The notes below the pieces were generated by a model that saw only the letters and a program-made list of their open reading frames with translations, did no database searches and had not been told where the DNA came from. A program made the translations under genes and the position numbers. 64,000 nucleotides of DNA, taken from contig CM043944.1 of NCBI GenBank assembly GCA_014529385.2, forward strand, positions 66,478,895 to 66,542,894. Direction: 5' to 3'. The DNA comes from Adiantum capillus-veneris. Lineage: Eukaryota > Streptophyta > Polypodiopsida > Polypodiales > Pteridaceae. The first letter of the stretch is position 1, and each line of letters opens with the position of its first letter. Shown here one piece after another: positions 1-10,500 of the stretch.

Positions 1-220
1 GGACGCGGAAGGGGGGAGTGTTGACGGTGGAATTCAGAAGAGTTCCCCGATATATTGTACCATTATTTTTTTAAGCGGAATGATAAATTTTGTAATAATT
101 TGAGTAGCCATTAGACTTTGTGGAAACGAGCCTCTATGGAGGAATGTATATATGTCAATCTTTGTAACCCTTAACCCAACTTTTGAATCAATCAAATCCG
201 GTTATCACTGTGTGTGGTGT

Positions 221-297
<77 letters not shown>

Positions 298-430
298 AGT
301 GTTTTTTCTTCTCTTCCCTATGCACGCTACAGAAGGTTCATTGTCAAAAAACACCACCATCGTGTTAGCAATGGCGAGGGCTTCCATTCAATGCCAAGAG
401 TGTGTGATTCCAACTACGACGTGAAGTGAG
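1..430 (+). repeat. LTR-E, plus-strand copy: polypurine tract and first part of a 3' LTR
   Basis: Bases 5-18 form a G-rich polypurine tract (GCGGAAGGGGGGAG) followed at 19 by TGTTGACGG, the layout of a plant LTR-retrotransposon 3' LTR on the plus strand. The element body would lie before the window. The LTR carries a (GA)35 tract at 223-292. A second copy of this LTR lies inverted near 11500-12094: both start TGTTGACGG, both have a GTAATAA stretch about 70-100 bases in, and the bases after the GA tract still align when translated. The right end of the LTR was not found; 430 is where I lose similarity. Confidence 0.55.
223..292. repeat. (GA)35 microsatellite inside LTR-E
   Basis: An uninterrupted GA run of 70 bases. 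It yields spurious Arg-Glu repeat reading frames on the plus strand and Ser-Leu repeats on the minus strand, which are not genes. The same LTR family has a GA/CT run at the equivalent place near 11735. Confidence 0.97.
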
Positions 431-880
431 CTCCTACGAGATTCCGGATGAGTTTTCTTGCAAACCAGGTGTCCGTTTTGGTGACTTCTTTGCACCTATG
501 GGTTTACGGGGAGTAGGACTACACATTAGGATCATATACCACGAAAAATGATAACCTGTATTTTTCTGCCTGTCTTTATATGTGATTGTTGCAAGAGGTA
601 GTTGGAGGTCGGTTATCAAGTCACAGTCCATAGGGTAATGATCTCATGTTAAGGAGAGTATATCTTGTGAGTTTCATGACATTTTGAATGCATTTGGCTT
701 AGATTTGGATAGCATTAGCGTTAGGTTGGATTGCTTTCACTAGTACGTAAGAACTCTTGGATTTGATTTCCTTGATTAGAGATTGTCTTAGAAGGTCGAG
801 AAGTAGTTTCACACCCATCTTCTTGTTTCCATGTACCTACGGGTTAAGCTTTGCCCTCGGCCAACATAGAGTTGTTGGCT
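430..880. other. Unassigned sequence between LTR-E and an RT fragment
   Basis: No reading frame here resembles a known family. The minus strand is probably the continuation of the RT remnant at 880-1310, but frames are broken and no RT motif could be recognised. Confidence 0.3.
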
Positions 881-1310
881 CTGTTCTCGCGAGATTGGTT
901 TAGCCATGCTATTCATGGGGATTGTGTGCTGCACCACAAAAGGTGGAACACCTTTCATATCATGATATGTCCAAGCAAATATATCCTTGAATTCCTTGAG
1001 AAGTTATTTTAAGTACATACTTCTCATTCTACTAAAAGCTTCCATTAGGCAATTAAACATACTAGATCTAGGTTGTGGGGCCAAGATAGCTACACTTTGG
1101 TTTGCACTCTTGGGATTTTGTGTAGAATACCCTCCATTACGTTGTAATCAGAGGAAGAGTCACTAGCCGCCGTGTGTGGGTCTTGGGTTGCACTACCTTG
1201 GGTCCCGGCCGAAGACCCGAAACCTAACGTGGGTAAATAGTGGGTACCTGTGTAAACTGAGGTGCCCTCTAATTGTTCAAACTCTAGCACATGACCAGAG
1301 CATAGATACA
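880..1310 (-). pseudogene. Ty3-type reverse transcriptase, N-terminal fragment (Tat-like)
   Basis: On the minus strand, bases 1000 down to about 880 read FKDIFAWTYHDMKGVPP followed by VVQHTIPM and AKPIS. This is the conserved start of the RT domain in plant Tat/Ogre-type Ty3 elements, where the segment reads roughly as 'K-D-F-A-W-y-d-m-G-p..V-H-I-P..aKP'. Upstream, 1311-1090 is an open stretch that would be the protease-RT linker. The RT core, including the catalytic Asp pair, is not found downstream, and stops are frequent, so this is a decayed fragment. It is not the same copy as Ty3-H, which has its own RT start at about 9440. Encoded role when intact: copying element RNA into DNA. Confidence 0.6.
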
Positions 1311-1708
1311 TGTGACTAGGGTACCCTCCTAGTGTCAGTGAGTACCTTTGGAGGTCTCTCTATTGGGGCAATATGCTGGAAAGCCGTATTTTTGTGATGT
1401 GAAAAACTCAAAAGTGATCTGGTATTTTTTGTAAGAAGCCCTTAGTTTGATAAAACTAATTCTCACATAGTTGTAAATAGGGCATATGTAGGTAGTAATG
1501 CACTCATTTACAATGTAAAGCCAAGAACTCAAGACAAAACATGCCTCTCACTTCCCTCCTCTGTCTTCCCAAAAAGGAACTCATCTCACCCAAAATGAGC
1601 CCAAATGTGATCTTTCTACCTCCTCAATGAGTATGAGGCTTCTAGAAGTGATAATGTACTTCTCAAACATTAGAAAAGTTATTGAGAACTAGTATAGCCG
1701 GCGGCTTC

Positions 1709-1713
<5 letters not shown>
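1311..1713. other. Unassigned, possibly minus-strand Ty3 protease/linker remnant
   Basis: The minus strand is the expected place for the protease and linker upstream of the RT fragment at 880-1310, but I see no D-T-G or D-G-G active-site motif or zinc knuckle. Nothing firm can be assigned. Confidence 0.25.

Positions 1714-1742
<29 letters not shown>
1714..1742. repeat. (CT)14 microsatellite
   Basis: Uninterrupted CT run in a GC-richer patch (1690-1850) that is probably part of the 3' LTR of Ty3-H. Confidence 0.95.
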
Positions 1743-1744
<2 letters not shown>

Positions 1745-1835
1745 CCTACGAACATCGAGCCTTGCGCTCTACTGTCTCACTTTGGCTCAGAGGCCACTAC
1801 CGCGAGGGCGCCGGATTAAGCAAACACTGACGCGT

Positions 1836-1875
1836 GGGGGGGGGGGGGGGGGATTCCCTCCCCCTTTATCTTTAG
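1836..1875 (-). other. G17 tract and candidate polypurine tract of Ty3-H
   Basis: Bases 1836-1852 are 17 consecutive G. The minus strand of 1855-1875 reads AAAGGGGGAGGGAA, a plausible polypurine tract for the minus-strand element Ty3-H whose integrase ends near 2170. If right, the 3' LTR of Ty3-H lies to the left. The expected TG at the LTR start is not visible and may have been lost in the C/G run. Confidence 0.35.
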
Positions 1876-2169
1876 TATAGATGCTGCTTCACCTCTCCCA
1901 TATGGGTTTTTCAGGAGCCTATGCCCTCTAGGATGCTGTGTGCATCCCCAAGCATAACATACATGTTCTCTCATGCCTTTGATTTCCTTTTTCCTTTACT
2001 CTGATGTCTCCACATAGTACGCTTCTTTATTTATTTGACGTCCTTAAAAAACTAGGGAAAGTTGCAAAACCCATAAACTATGGCACAAGAAAACTCCATC
2101 TCATATTTATCCCAACCCCAAGCTGAAATACATGCATGTCTTTCAACCCCTATGTATAATGTTTACAAT
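1876..2169. other. 3' untranslated region of Ty3-H (inferred)
   Basis: No coding similarity. The stretch lies between the end of the Ty3-H integrase and its candidate polypurine tract, so it is best read as 3' untranslated sequence. Confidence 0.35.
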
Positions 2170-3540
2170 ATTTGCTATGTTTACATAGCTCAATAAATAT
2201 AGGGCTTGAGCCTATATCCATTCACCATTGTTGAAGCGTTATTCCACTTATAGCCTTAAGTTGATAGCTCTCATTTTCATATACTTTGGATTACAAAAGG
2301 GCCCTCCCATTCATTCAAAATTTGTTTTGAAGGTGGTGTCCAAAGTGCTATCATACCTTTCTTCAAGCCTTTATTCTTTCCCTTTGCTTAGCATTTCTAT
2401 CTTCGTAATGCTTGATGGCCACATCCCTATCTAATAAGAGAGAGTGCATACTCATAACTCTTTGCTTCACTTGCTCATCCTCTTTGATGTAATGCTTCAA
2501 ACTGCTCCAATGACGGTAGCATCATTGATAAGCAAAACTCATTTTTTACCATACACTAAGTGAGATGGTGTGAAACTTACGAAGCTCTCCTGACCATCCT
2601 TGCATGCCCATAATGTTGCATTTTAATAGTTAGCCCAAATTTTTGGGGTACTCTTCAACAAGCTTTAATAAAATCTTTTCCAAGTCACTATTGAATGACT
2701 CCACAACACCATTGCAATGTGGGTAGTTGGGAGTGGTAAACATATGTGAGCAAGATTTTGTCATGTATATGGTTGTGTGTGAGCATAATTAGGACCTCCG
2801 GAGCACTTTTTCCCTCACTAGAAGGTTTTCCCTTTGTGCACTGTATGTATACTTTTTCACTCTAGGGTTATCTTATCTTTGTATTGCACACTCAATAATA
2901 CACTCTCTACTATGTGCCTTGAGCTTCTTCTTCTCCAAATAGTGTATGCATGTAGCTTGTAACCCTAATTCCAACACTCACTACCTCCAATGGTACACCA
3001 GACTTGCAACATATCACTTCAAGGATGAGTTTGCATACTTCCTTCGTAGTTTCACTTTTTACAGCTTTTGCCTTGGGTGATTTCTTCATAGTAGTCCACC
3101 GCACTAATCATGTAGTGCTTTCCATTATTTGTACCTTGAACTAGAACAATTATGTCAATGCCCCAATTTTCAAAAAGATCATATTTTGCAATGCTCTTTG
3201 ATGGGTCTATTATTAGGCTCTTCCTCTAAAATTCTTGCGATTGTAAACAACATCTACACATGGAAAACACATTCCTATTTAGGTTTGGTCAAGATAACCT
3301 TGCCATAAGGATTTCCTTGTTACTAATATCTCCCCAAAGCATTGCGCACATGCTTCTTGATGAAATGCTTTTAAACATGCAAATATATCCTCTTGCTTGA
3401 GGACTCTCCTCATAACACCATTAGTGCCTTCATGAAAGAGGATATCAATAATCAAGACATACCTCATGGCTTTTCTAGGATGTTTGTTGTTGTTGATGGG
3501 ATCAAAATCCTTCCTTGCAAATCTTGTATGAAGCACATGC
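2170..3540 (-). pseudogene. Ty3-H integrase, decayed and split by a copia LTR
   Basis: Read on the minus strand in broken frames, the integrase domains come in the right order. The zinc-binding start lies at 3536-3279 (LFHEGTNGVMRRVL, then HQEACAQCFG where family members usually have GGHF). The catalytic core runs at about 3190-2980, with NWGID, AVDYY and a GVPLEVVS block that normally precedes the second catalytic Asp. After a 218-bp copia LTR (2759-2976) the core resumes with TTPNYPHCNGVVES, the usual end of the core. The C-terminal domain is at about 2310-2180 (WEGPFVIQS, then NG and RLKPY). Roughly 20 residues around the second catalytic Asp are missing at the LTR insertion point. Role when intact: inserting element DNA into the chromosome. 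Confidence 0.7.
2759..2976 (+). repeat. Solo LTR of copia family F inserted in Ty3-H integrase
   Basis: This 218-bp block aligns end to end with the 227-bp LTRs of the complete copia element at 43985-48844. It starts TG, contains a TAGGACC block, AATACACTCTCTA and GCCTTGAGCTTC, and ends CCCTAATTCCAACA. It is clearly more diverged than the two LTRs of the complete copy, so it is an older insertion. No 5-bp target duplication is visible (GATTT before, CTCAC after), which fits a small deletion at the site. Confidence 0.8.
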
Positions 3541-4387
3541 TCTACCCAAATAATCTAGGTCACCAATAATTGAGGCATTAATCTCTTGGAAGAACAATGA
3601 TTTCACAAGATCATCGGCCTAAGGGGCAAGTTATGTGCCAAATTTTAAACGCATAGAAGCTTTGGAAGAGTCTTGTCACCTTATGAAAACACCCTTTCAA
3701 TATGTTATCCTTTATATTGACTTTCGATGTGCCTTGGTCTCGACACACCACCAATTAAGAATCTTCTTTGATTATGAGCCTCTTCTAAACTAACATGTAA
3801 GCTATGATTTTGGCTCCATTGTGGCTTTGGAAATTGTTTAACTCCTTGCCTTAACTCCATTGCTCCTTTGCTTGAGGGTTCATGAACACAAACCTGACAC
3901 TTTCTTTTCCAATACCTCTTTTAAAGAAACAATCAAAGCAGATTGTACCTTCAAAATCCTTTAGCTCTTGATGCATGGTATTTGTAGGCATGATCTACCT
4001 TCTCCAGCTCCTTCATGGGTTTTTTCTTCATCTTTGACTCATTTTGAGTAACCGTCTTTGTGAGGGTTGGTCTAATAGATTCCACTTTGATGAGGCTTGT
4101 ATTCAATTCTTGCAGAGACACCCATTTCTTTATTTTAGGGCTCTCCCCTTGATAATTTAAGATATGAAGCAAAAATGCAGAAGAGGTTATGAGCGGTATA
4201 TTAAATAAGACCTCCATCTCTTTGCTACATTAACCAGGGTCCAATTATCAGGTCAATTTCATGCCATGCCATGCCTTCTTGACCTTTCCAATAGCTCTAC
4301 TAAGATAGGAGACAGGGGGCCTCATGCAAAACAATTTTTTTGCTTTTTGCATTAGGATAGCACCAATCGCATGCTTGCCAGCACCAC
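3541..4387 (-). pseudogene. Ty3-H RNase H region, strongly decayed
   Basis: By position between RT and integrase on the minus strand this should be RNase H and linker. An 88-residue open stretch (4217-3951) reads Lys- and Glu-rich sequence. No catalytic D-E-D-D residues could be placed. Assignment rests on order alone. Confidence 0.35.
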
Positions 4388-4968
4388 TTAAGCTAATACA
4401 AAATACTTGATTCCAATTAGGTGGCATGATGATAGGTAGTGTCGAGGATTTTCCTTTACTTCCTCAAAAGCCTCATCTTCAACCATCATCCACTCAAAGG
4501 ATACCTTTGAATATCTTGATGAAAAGGTTGAACATAGCCAATCAACCTCTTTTCTATCTAGACTCTCCATGAGAAGCAACCTCTCCACCTTGGCTAGGTC
4601 TAGAGTAATGCCATTCTCACTAACTTGAAGTCCCAGAGCACCACACTTTCTTTGGCTAACTTGCTTTTGAAGGGGGAACTTGCACTTGAAAGGGGTTGAA
4701 TTACTCACCATATTCATCCATCGTTTAAAATATTTTTCTCTACCTGTTGATGTGCAAAGCAACTTGTCACCTTGTATACAAAAGTCATCTATGAAGACCC
4801 TCTCAAATGAGCCAAGATATAGCAGAAATACATTATTCCATCCACCTTTGGAAGTTAGCATAAGCGTCATTGAGACCAAAGAGCATAACTTTATACCTGA
4901 GCTATCCTTATTTGAAAATACCAATTAAAACCATCACACATGGAGTACATTTCATGCCTTGCCCCACT
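4388..4968 (-). pseudogene. Ty3-H reverse transcriptase, palm and thumb part
   Basis: The minus strand encodes VFIDDFCI, the catalytic Asp-Asp box in the form common to the Ty3 elements of this window. Then come F-K-C-K-F, LGLQVSENGI and a D-x-A-K-V-E block, matching the 'P-x-K-C-x-F...LGHxVSxxGI...D-P-x-K' run that follows the Asp-Asp box in Ty3 RTs. The part nearest 4968 reads ILDEV and then a degenerate version of the 'C-D-G-Y-S-G-Y-F-Q-I' strand. The frame is broken exactly at 4969-4984 by the LINE-1 insertion; the upstream RT half resumes at 9170. Confidence 0.7.
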
Positions 4969-4984
4969 TCATCTAGGATCTCAT
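4969..4984. repeat. Target site duplication of LINE-1, left copy
   Basis: TCATCTAGGATCTCAT is repeated exactly at 9154-9169. The two copies flank LINE-1, and the interrupted RT reading (FQDEILDE) spans the site, which confirms that this is a target duplication. Confidence 0.88.
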
Positions 4985-5311
4985 ATTTTTAAAAAAAATG
5001 CTCATATGAGCTTGATTTGAATTAATTACAAAAAATTACAAAGCCCTAGCATATCCTTTGCATAGGGAGAAACACTAGACCTTCCCACTACGGATTCACT
5101 ACTTTCTTCTAGACAGGATCTGCCACCAACAAGTGTCTAGTACCCCGCTTGAGTCTAGAGGCTCCATCTTTTTCAAAAAATGTTTCTCATTTCTAGACTC
5201 CCAAAGAGCTTTTACTACTGTAGCTCTAACAATACAAACTTCAGTTAGAAGATCTTCACTTTGAAAGCATCTGAAGCCCATGGCAAGATCGCGTCTAAAG
5301 AAGGGAGTGCC

Positions 5312-5740
5312 CTAATGCAAGTACACCCACTTACAGACTTTACCCGTAAACGCTCTAATGACAAGGCAACTCCAGAATAGGTGAGTGATTGTCTCACTTG
5401 GGTGTTTGCATCTAACACAACTGCCATCTCTTAAGACTCTCGCTTTTGCCTTCTCACCGGTTGGCAAGAATCCAAATAGCACTTTCCAAAGGAAAACTTT
5501 GTTGCTCTCATCACATTTAGTCTTCCAGATAGATCCAACAACTTGTATCCATTTGCCTGTTGCCCGCTTTTTATAGCAGACCTTGTTGAGGTGTTCAATC
5601 CAATCTTCAAAAAAGCACAGCTTCTCATATATTGTTTTGGTGTTGGGTGAAGTAAAAATCCTTTCCCCAGGCCATTTCCAATTTTTCCAATCCACAGGTG
5701 ATGAGCATGGGGGCAGGGTTAGGCTAGAAACGTTTTCCAA
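5312..5740 (-). pseudogene. LINE-1 ORF2 C-terminus: RT-associated zinc finger
   Basis: A 142-residue open stretch on the minus strand. It contains the block KVFLWKVLFGFLPTGEKA followed by the metal-binding pattern CVRCKHPSETITHLFWSC (C-x2-C...H-x4-C). This is the zinc-binding domain usually found after the RT in plant L1-type ORF2 proteins, where it is thought to help bind element RNA or DNA. All four metal ligands are present here. The frame closes at 5312 with no more recognisable domain before the left end of the element. Confidence 0.78.
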
Positions 5741-6493
5741 AAGCCTTCCAATGAGGATCTATTCTTGGAGAGAGATTTTGTTGCACATCTTTATCTGCTC
5801 CATGGAAAGCCAACCCCCTTTTTGAATGTCCCTGAAATATTTTAATGTTCAAAACCCTTGTTGTTGAGATTCCTGGCAATTTCACTCCAATGGTTATCTA
5901 GGCCTAGCCCCTCAACAATAGGTCCCCAAGGAGACCAATGTCTTGCCATTCCTTTCCAGTACTTGGTGTCTTCCTTCCACATGAGAGTGGCTGCAACTTT
6001 ACAACATTTTGTGACAAATTTTCCAGATGGACTCCTAGCTAAATCATCACACTATGGGAGGCATAAGCCTATTTTGGATGGAAAGGTTTGACCATAAACC
6101 TCCTTTAGACTTCATGCAGGCTTCCAAAACCATTTCTCTTGCCATACAAGCCCAACTTTCTTCCGACTTGGCTAGGGTGCAAAATAGTTTTGCACATAGC
6201 ACCACACCATGAGTGAGAGGATCAAGAATGCCTAGTACCCCTTGAGCTTTAGGTTAGTAATTGCCTTTCAATTTCCCCATTGCTAGGGTCTGCTCATTGT
6301 CAATTTGTTTATCCACAAGAACTCCTTGATTGTCTTTAGGAAGGAATTCCAAATTTTCCTTGGAAAGTTGTAAGAAAGGCAAGGCGAAGGTGATGTAGGG
6401 GATAAAGAAGGTGTTTATTATTATTGCCCTGTAGTGAAAAGGAGTGAGAACGAGCTCCCAACACTTCATTTTCTTAGAGATTCTCTCTAGAAT
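5741..6493 (-). pseudogene. LINE-1 ORF2 linker between RT and zinc finger
   Basis: Minus-strand frames here are short and broken. A 71-residue stretch (6469-6254) starts KCWELVLTPFHYRAIIIN, which resembles the segment that follows the RT thumb in plant L1 proteins. No catalytic residues are expected in this region. Confidence 0.5.
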
Positions 6494-7590
6494 CTAATCA
6501 AAGGCTTTCTTTTGAGTAGTTACCTCCCCAATGGGCACTCCTAAGTGTCGAAAAATGTTACCTCTCTTAATAATTTCTCCATTCCATCCTGAGGAATCAA
6601 AATTATCGTCTTCCGATAGAGAAATAAGTCTTGATTTTTTGATATTACATTGCGACCCTGACACTATGAAAAACACTTGTACAATCTCCAAAGCCTTTCT
6701 AACTTTATTCCCTTCAGCTTGGAGAAAGAGCAAAGAGTCATCTGCAAACATTCTAAGAAGCAGTTGATTACTGTTTTGAATTTGTAGCCCTTTGATTCCT
6801 CCCCTTGCAGCAACTTGCTCCAACAAAACAATTAATGGGTGGGTGTAGGCTGCAAACAACAGCGATGCCAAGGGGCATCCTTGCCGAATAGAGAATAGAC
6901 CTCTTAACCTCAAAGTAGCCAAAAATTCTTGAGTTGAGGAGTAACTCCAAGGAGCTCACTACCCCAAGAGTGCTAGCCATTAGATAGATCCGTGAACCAA
7001 ACCCCAAGATTTGTAAGGTTGCTTGTACATATGACCAGGCCATTCTATCGTGTGCCTTATCCAAGTCCAGTTGCAGCAAGATACAATCATGTTTCTTGAA
7101 CTTGGTATATTCCATCCCTACCAAGGCCGCTAGAATGTTATCGTAGATTGATCTTCCTTTGATGAAGCTATGCTGATAGGGAGAGATGACATCAACCAAT
7201 ACAGGGTCCATTCTTTTAGCAATAAGTTTAGCGAAAACTTTGTACACCATTGTCATCATGGTGATAGGTCTCTAGTTTCTTAGTTGTGAGCAAGCTATTT
7301 GATTAAAAATGAGCTTGATTAATCCTTTCTTCACATCTGAATCGAGAGATCCTTTAGTAAAAGGTTTGCTGAACATATGTAAGAAGGAAGGGCCCAAACA
7401 CTCCCTCAACTCTTGATAGAATTCGATTATGATTCCATCCCATCCTGGAGAATTTTCTTTGCCCAGTTTCTTGAGTGTCATCCAGCATTCATCCAAGGCA
7501 AAGGGTCTCTCCAAGAATTCAGCATGGCGAGAATCAACCCGTGTAGAGGTGGTTGCAAACAACTTTTCCTTGGCTTCCTTGTCCATGGGA
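6494..7590 (-). pseudogene. LINE-1 reverse transcriptase
   Basis: Three minus-strand pieces cover the RT. Bases 7586-7272 hold the start (ENSPGWDGI, then FYQELRECLG). Bases 7259-6768 hold KVFAKLIAKRM, the S-F-I-K-G-R-S-I-Y-D-N block, and motif A as LLQLDLDKAHDRM, where family members usually have 'D-x-x-K-A-(F/Y)-D'. Bases 6922-6494 hold motif B (IRQGCPLASLLF) and motif C with the catalytic Asp pair (MFADDSLLFL), followed by 'G-S-Q-C-N-I-K-K-S'. The Asp residues of motifs A and C are intact, but at least two frameshifts separate the pieces, so no functional protein can be made. Confidence 0.85.
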
Positions 7591-8066
7591 GAGGGCGAGT
7601 CTTCCTATCCTTTAATCCGACTGAGATGATCTAGGATCACTTTTCCCATTATGTTGGGGTTATCAACCCGCTCGCCTTTACTGTCGATGAGTGAGGAGAT
7701 GGTAGCCTAGCGTTTTTTACCTTGATACTCCTGAGTAGTGTGTTATTGCTAACATCCTCACTCTTAGTGCTCCTCTCCTTGGCCTGTAGCCTGAGGAGAT
7801 TAGTCTCCTCCAATTCAATTTTGTGCAAGGTTTGCTTCATCTTTCAGCCACTCCATGTGATCCTAGTCGGAGGCCTTACCTTGCATCTTCTTTTGGCCCA
7901 GCACCTCAAATTTTTCTTGGCACATTGACATGGTTTGCTGGTTTATCTTTTTTAGCTTTGGCACAACCCTCTTAATTGCAATTTGGATTTTCTTACAAAA
8001 TCTTTTCCAAGATTTTGATCTTTCTTTGTTGATGTCTTGGCTTAGCTTTTCCGCAGCTCAAAGCAC
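7591..8066 (-). pseudogene. LINE-1 ORF2 linker between endonuclease and RT
   Basis: Minus-strand region joining the endonuclease to the RT. Open stretches carry Lys- and Glu-rich sequence (MKQTLHKIELEETNLLRLQA at 7840 downward), typical of the helical linker of plant L1 ORF2. No motif beyond that. Confidence 0.5.
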
Positions 8067-8862
8067 CTAAACTTTGAAGGGGCCATCTTTAAAAAGATCT
8101 GGGGCAGTGATTAGAAGTTTTTTGGAGCCTTGTGGTTGATGAATTTCCTCTCTCGTAAATTGCAAGGTTATAAGAAGAAGAAAGTGATCTGAAAGGCTTT
8201 CATTTACCAAAACGTGCATATGCAGCGATGGAGGCACCCAGTCCCCATTGTGAGAGAAATAAAACTTGTCTAGACGTGAAGCAGACTGGGTGGATTGGAG
8301 GCTATGATGCGTGGAACCCGCATCGTCTCTCCAAGGGCCAGACTTCCATTTATCAGTGAGGGCCCATTTATACTCTAGAGTGGCCCAAGCCTTACACTCT
8401 CCCCTAGCTAGAATGTTTGACGGGTCCTGCCTATCTTCTCTGGAGCAAACCATATTGAAGTCACCCACTATGCAAAATTCCCCCTCCAATTGTAATTGGG
8501 AGAGGTCATTCCACAGTAGCTTTCTGCCTGTGGAGTCATTAGGGGCGTAGATGTTGATAATAGTGAGCTTTCTATTATGAACCTTAATAGACACCCCTAG
8601 AGCCCTCCCAGATGAATGCTGAAAGACCACTTTTGGTTCAAGATCCCTATGGACGCATGTCATTACTCCACCAAATCCATATGAAACAGAGCAGTAGAAG
8701 AAAAGAAGTTCATCGAGTGCTTGTTTTCTCAGAACTGAGGCATCAAGGTGATGTTCCTACAGACACCAGCAGTCAAAATCTCTTTTCCTCTTTTATGCAT
8801 TACCACAATTTGTCTTGCTTTTCTCTCGTTCCTATGCCCTTCACATTCCAAGACAGCACCTG
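8067..8862 (-). pseudogene. LINE-1 AP-type endonuclease
   Basis: The endonuclease starts near 8862 with VLSWNVKGIG in one frame. After a frameshift it continues from 8663 with IINIYAPND, CIVGDFNMV (catalytic Asp and Asn), R-E-D, SRLDKFYFS and SDHFLLL (the catalytic SDH). These are the hallmarks of the AP-endonuclease-like domain that nicks target DNA for L1 elements. The domain is of normal length, about 230 residues, but broken at least once. Confidence 0.82.
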
Positions 8863-9153
8863 AAGTGTAGAAATCATGGGGAGAGAGGGACGAATTCCTC
8901 AACATCCGAATCCTAGCCGGATTTCGCATCTTTGATCATCGAAAATGCCAGGATTTCTTCTGAGTCCTGGAAGATCCCTCCCTGGGATCTTCCCTGCAAC
9001 AAATCAAAGGGGTTGTGAAGAGGGATGCCAAAGGACACCTCCTTAGAGGGACCATTGGAAGGAACAATGTCCTTCTCTTTCCCGGAGCCAGTGGTCTCTA
9101 CCGTTTTGGTTTCTCTTGCAATTTCCTTTACCCTCTTTGCCCAAGTTTTTCAC
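8863..9153 (-). other. LINE-1 5' end ahead of the endonuclease
   Basis: Minus-strand sequence with a short Lys/Glu-rich open stretch next to the right target duplication. It may be the end of ORF1 or ORF2 leader. No zinc knuckle is visible. Confidence 0.4.
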
Positions 9154-9169
9154 TCATCTAGGATCTCAT
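9154..9169. repeat. Target site duplication of LINE-1, right copy
   Basis: Exact match to 4969-4984. Confidence 0.88.
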
Positions 9170-9480
9170 CTTGAAAATGGAGTGGATTATGATGCCTCTT
9201 TATGGTAGCATTGAGTAGTTTTTTATCAACATGTTTCTTGCATTTGTTGCCCTCATTTTGCCTCATCCATAGTGTATATAAAACCTACTTCAGGTAGCTT
9301 TATCACCTGTACTCTAGTACCTTCCTTTGTATGGTGCCCAATTGTTGAAGCTTTATTGCAATAGGTTTGGCTCCCTCCTTCAACTTGATTATGTGCACAT
9401 GCTAGTTGTTCCCCTCATTTGATGGCAATCTTTGGCAAAAAGATATGGGCCATTCAAATTTATGGTTGAAGCCATCTCTC
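9170..9480 (-). pseudogene. Ty3-H reverse transcriptase, N-terminal part
   Basis: On the minus strand, in broken frames, the reading is IKLKEGAKPI, then LPEVGFIYT, then KLLNATIKRHHNPLHFQDEI running into the LINE-1 target duplication. It matches the start of the RT in Ty3-A (for instance VDYRPLNEATKRDHFPLPYQ at 35465 downward). Joined across LINE-1, the two halves keep the correct domain order, which proves that LINE-1 inserted into an existing Ty3 element. Confidence 0.75.
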
Positions 9481-9529
9481 TGTTCTTTGGTTAAGTCATG
9501 TGCCCTGTTCTTTGGTTAAGTCATGTGCC
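9480..9529. repeat. 25-bp perfect tandem duplication
   Basis: Two adjacent identical 25-mers start with CTGTTCTTTGGTTAAG. It lies in the protease/linker part of Ty3-H. One of several short tandem duplications in the elements of this window. Confidence 0.9.
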
Positions 9530-10029
9530 AACATCTCTATCAACTCTTCCTTTAGTTACGTTTGGCTCTGTCTTCTTCTATGGTTGGCTTCTTATGTGAA
9601 AGTTGAAAATTTTCACAAGAGGATTCTCTTCTCCAAGATGACTACCAAACAAAGTAGCAACAAGCTTTAAGTAACTTTGATCCAATCCTTTATCTTTCGT
9701 GCATGTTAATGAATCATAGTAGTAAGCCTCTCCCTCGTCACAACTCATATGCATCTACCCTCTCTTTATCTTCATCCCACGTTTGCACCACTCTCCCTCT
9801 CTTCGTGTCATACCTCACTCTCTCATGGTTACGCTTGTTCATAAAGAGATCGTTGCACCTTGTTTACAAATCTTCCTTAGCTTTCATACCTATCAACCAT
9901 CGTCTACCAAAAATGATAGGATATGCTCCACCATTTGTTGGCAAATATGTTTTTCTATCTTTAACATGAACCCAAACATTTTTCCCTTGCCCTATTAGAC
10001 ATCTCATATTGAGATTGATTTCCATTTAT
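9530..10029. other. Unassigned, probably 5' remainder of Ty3-H
   Basis: No protease active site, zinc knuckle or gag motif could be recognised on the minus strand. The plus-strand frames (9703-9969) show no family resemblance. Ty3-H seems truncated before the LINE-2 fragment. Confidence 0.3.
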
Positions 10030-10500
10030 CTCTGGCCCAATATCGAAAACATGCCATGTTGTGGATCTCTTTCATGTACACCTTCCTTCTTTACTATTGG
10101 AGATGTATGTGGAGAGCTTGAGAAATTAGCCACTCGCGAAATTGGTGATCTTTAAGGTATCAAAGCTAAAATGCTAAAATGAACAAGTGAGAAAACTTGT
10201 TATTGGGTATGTGATATGGTTATTCTTGCACTTCATCATGGGATGCCTCATGATTGGAGCACAAATTGGTACAACCCATGGCATGAAGGGGGAGACATGC
10301 TCAACGTGAAGAACTAAAGGACTATAATGGTTGTTTCTCTCATGATAAAATTGTCTAGATGTGTTATGGAAATAAAAATAAGTATTGGACTGAAGAGACT
10401 GACAAAAACGCGCATGGACAAGCGGGTTTTTACACACGCATGGACAAGTAGATTTGAGGAAGCATCATAGCACTATTGATCACCTAGTTACTGTTGGAAG
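10030..10500 (+). pseudogene. LINE-2 fragment (RT region), plus strand
   Basis: This stretch aligns along its length with the minus strand of LINE-2 at about 28090-27600. Shared blocks include CTTCTTTAC(C/T)ATTG, GGCATGCCTCATGATTGGA in slightly altered form, CACTATAATGGTTG and CACTATTGATCACCT. It covers the segment just before and at the start of the RT and is broken by stops. A 28-bp imperfect tandem duplication lies near 10410-10460 (CGCATGGACAAG twice). It shows that LINE-2 is a repeated family here, not a single copy. Confidence 0.75.

Larger units (their letters stand above)
4985..9153 (-). mobile_element. LINE-1: L1-type non-LTR retrotransposon, 5'-truncated
   Basis: A minus-strand L1-type element of about 4.2 kb, flanked by 16-bp duplications (4969-4984 and 9154-9169). 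Domains in order are AP-type endonuclease (about 8860-8070), reverse transcriptase (about 7590-6490) and a C-terminal zinc finger (about 5740-5310). The 5' end holds only about 290 bases before the endonuclease, so ORF1 is largely missing, the usual result of incomplete target-primed reverse transcription. The expected poly(A) tail appears only as a short A/T-rich run next to the left duplication. Stops and frameshifts make it inactive. It sits in the RT gene of Ty3-H, so Ty3-H is older. Confidence 0.88.

Noticed and set aside
152-429. Open frames of 90 and 71 codons with Arg-Glu repeats
   Set aside because: Produced by the (GA)35 run inside an LTR; the minus strand gives Ser-Leu repeats at the same place. 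The same holds near 11735, 15122, 25811-25971, 28468 and 28680.
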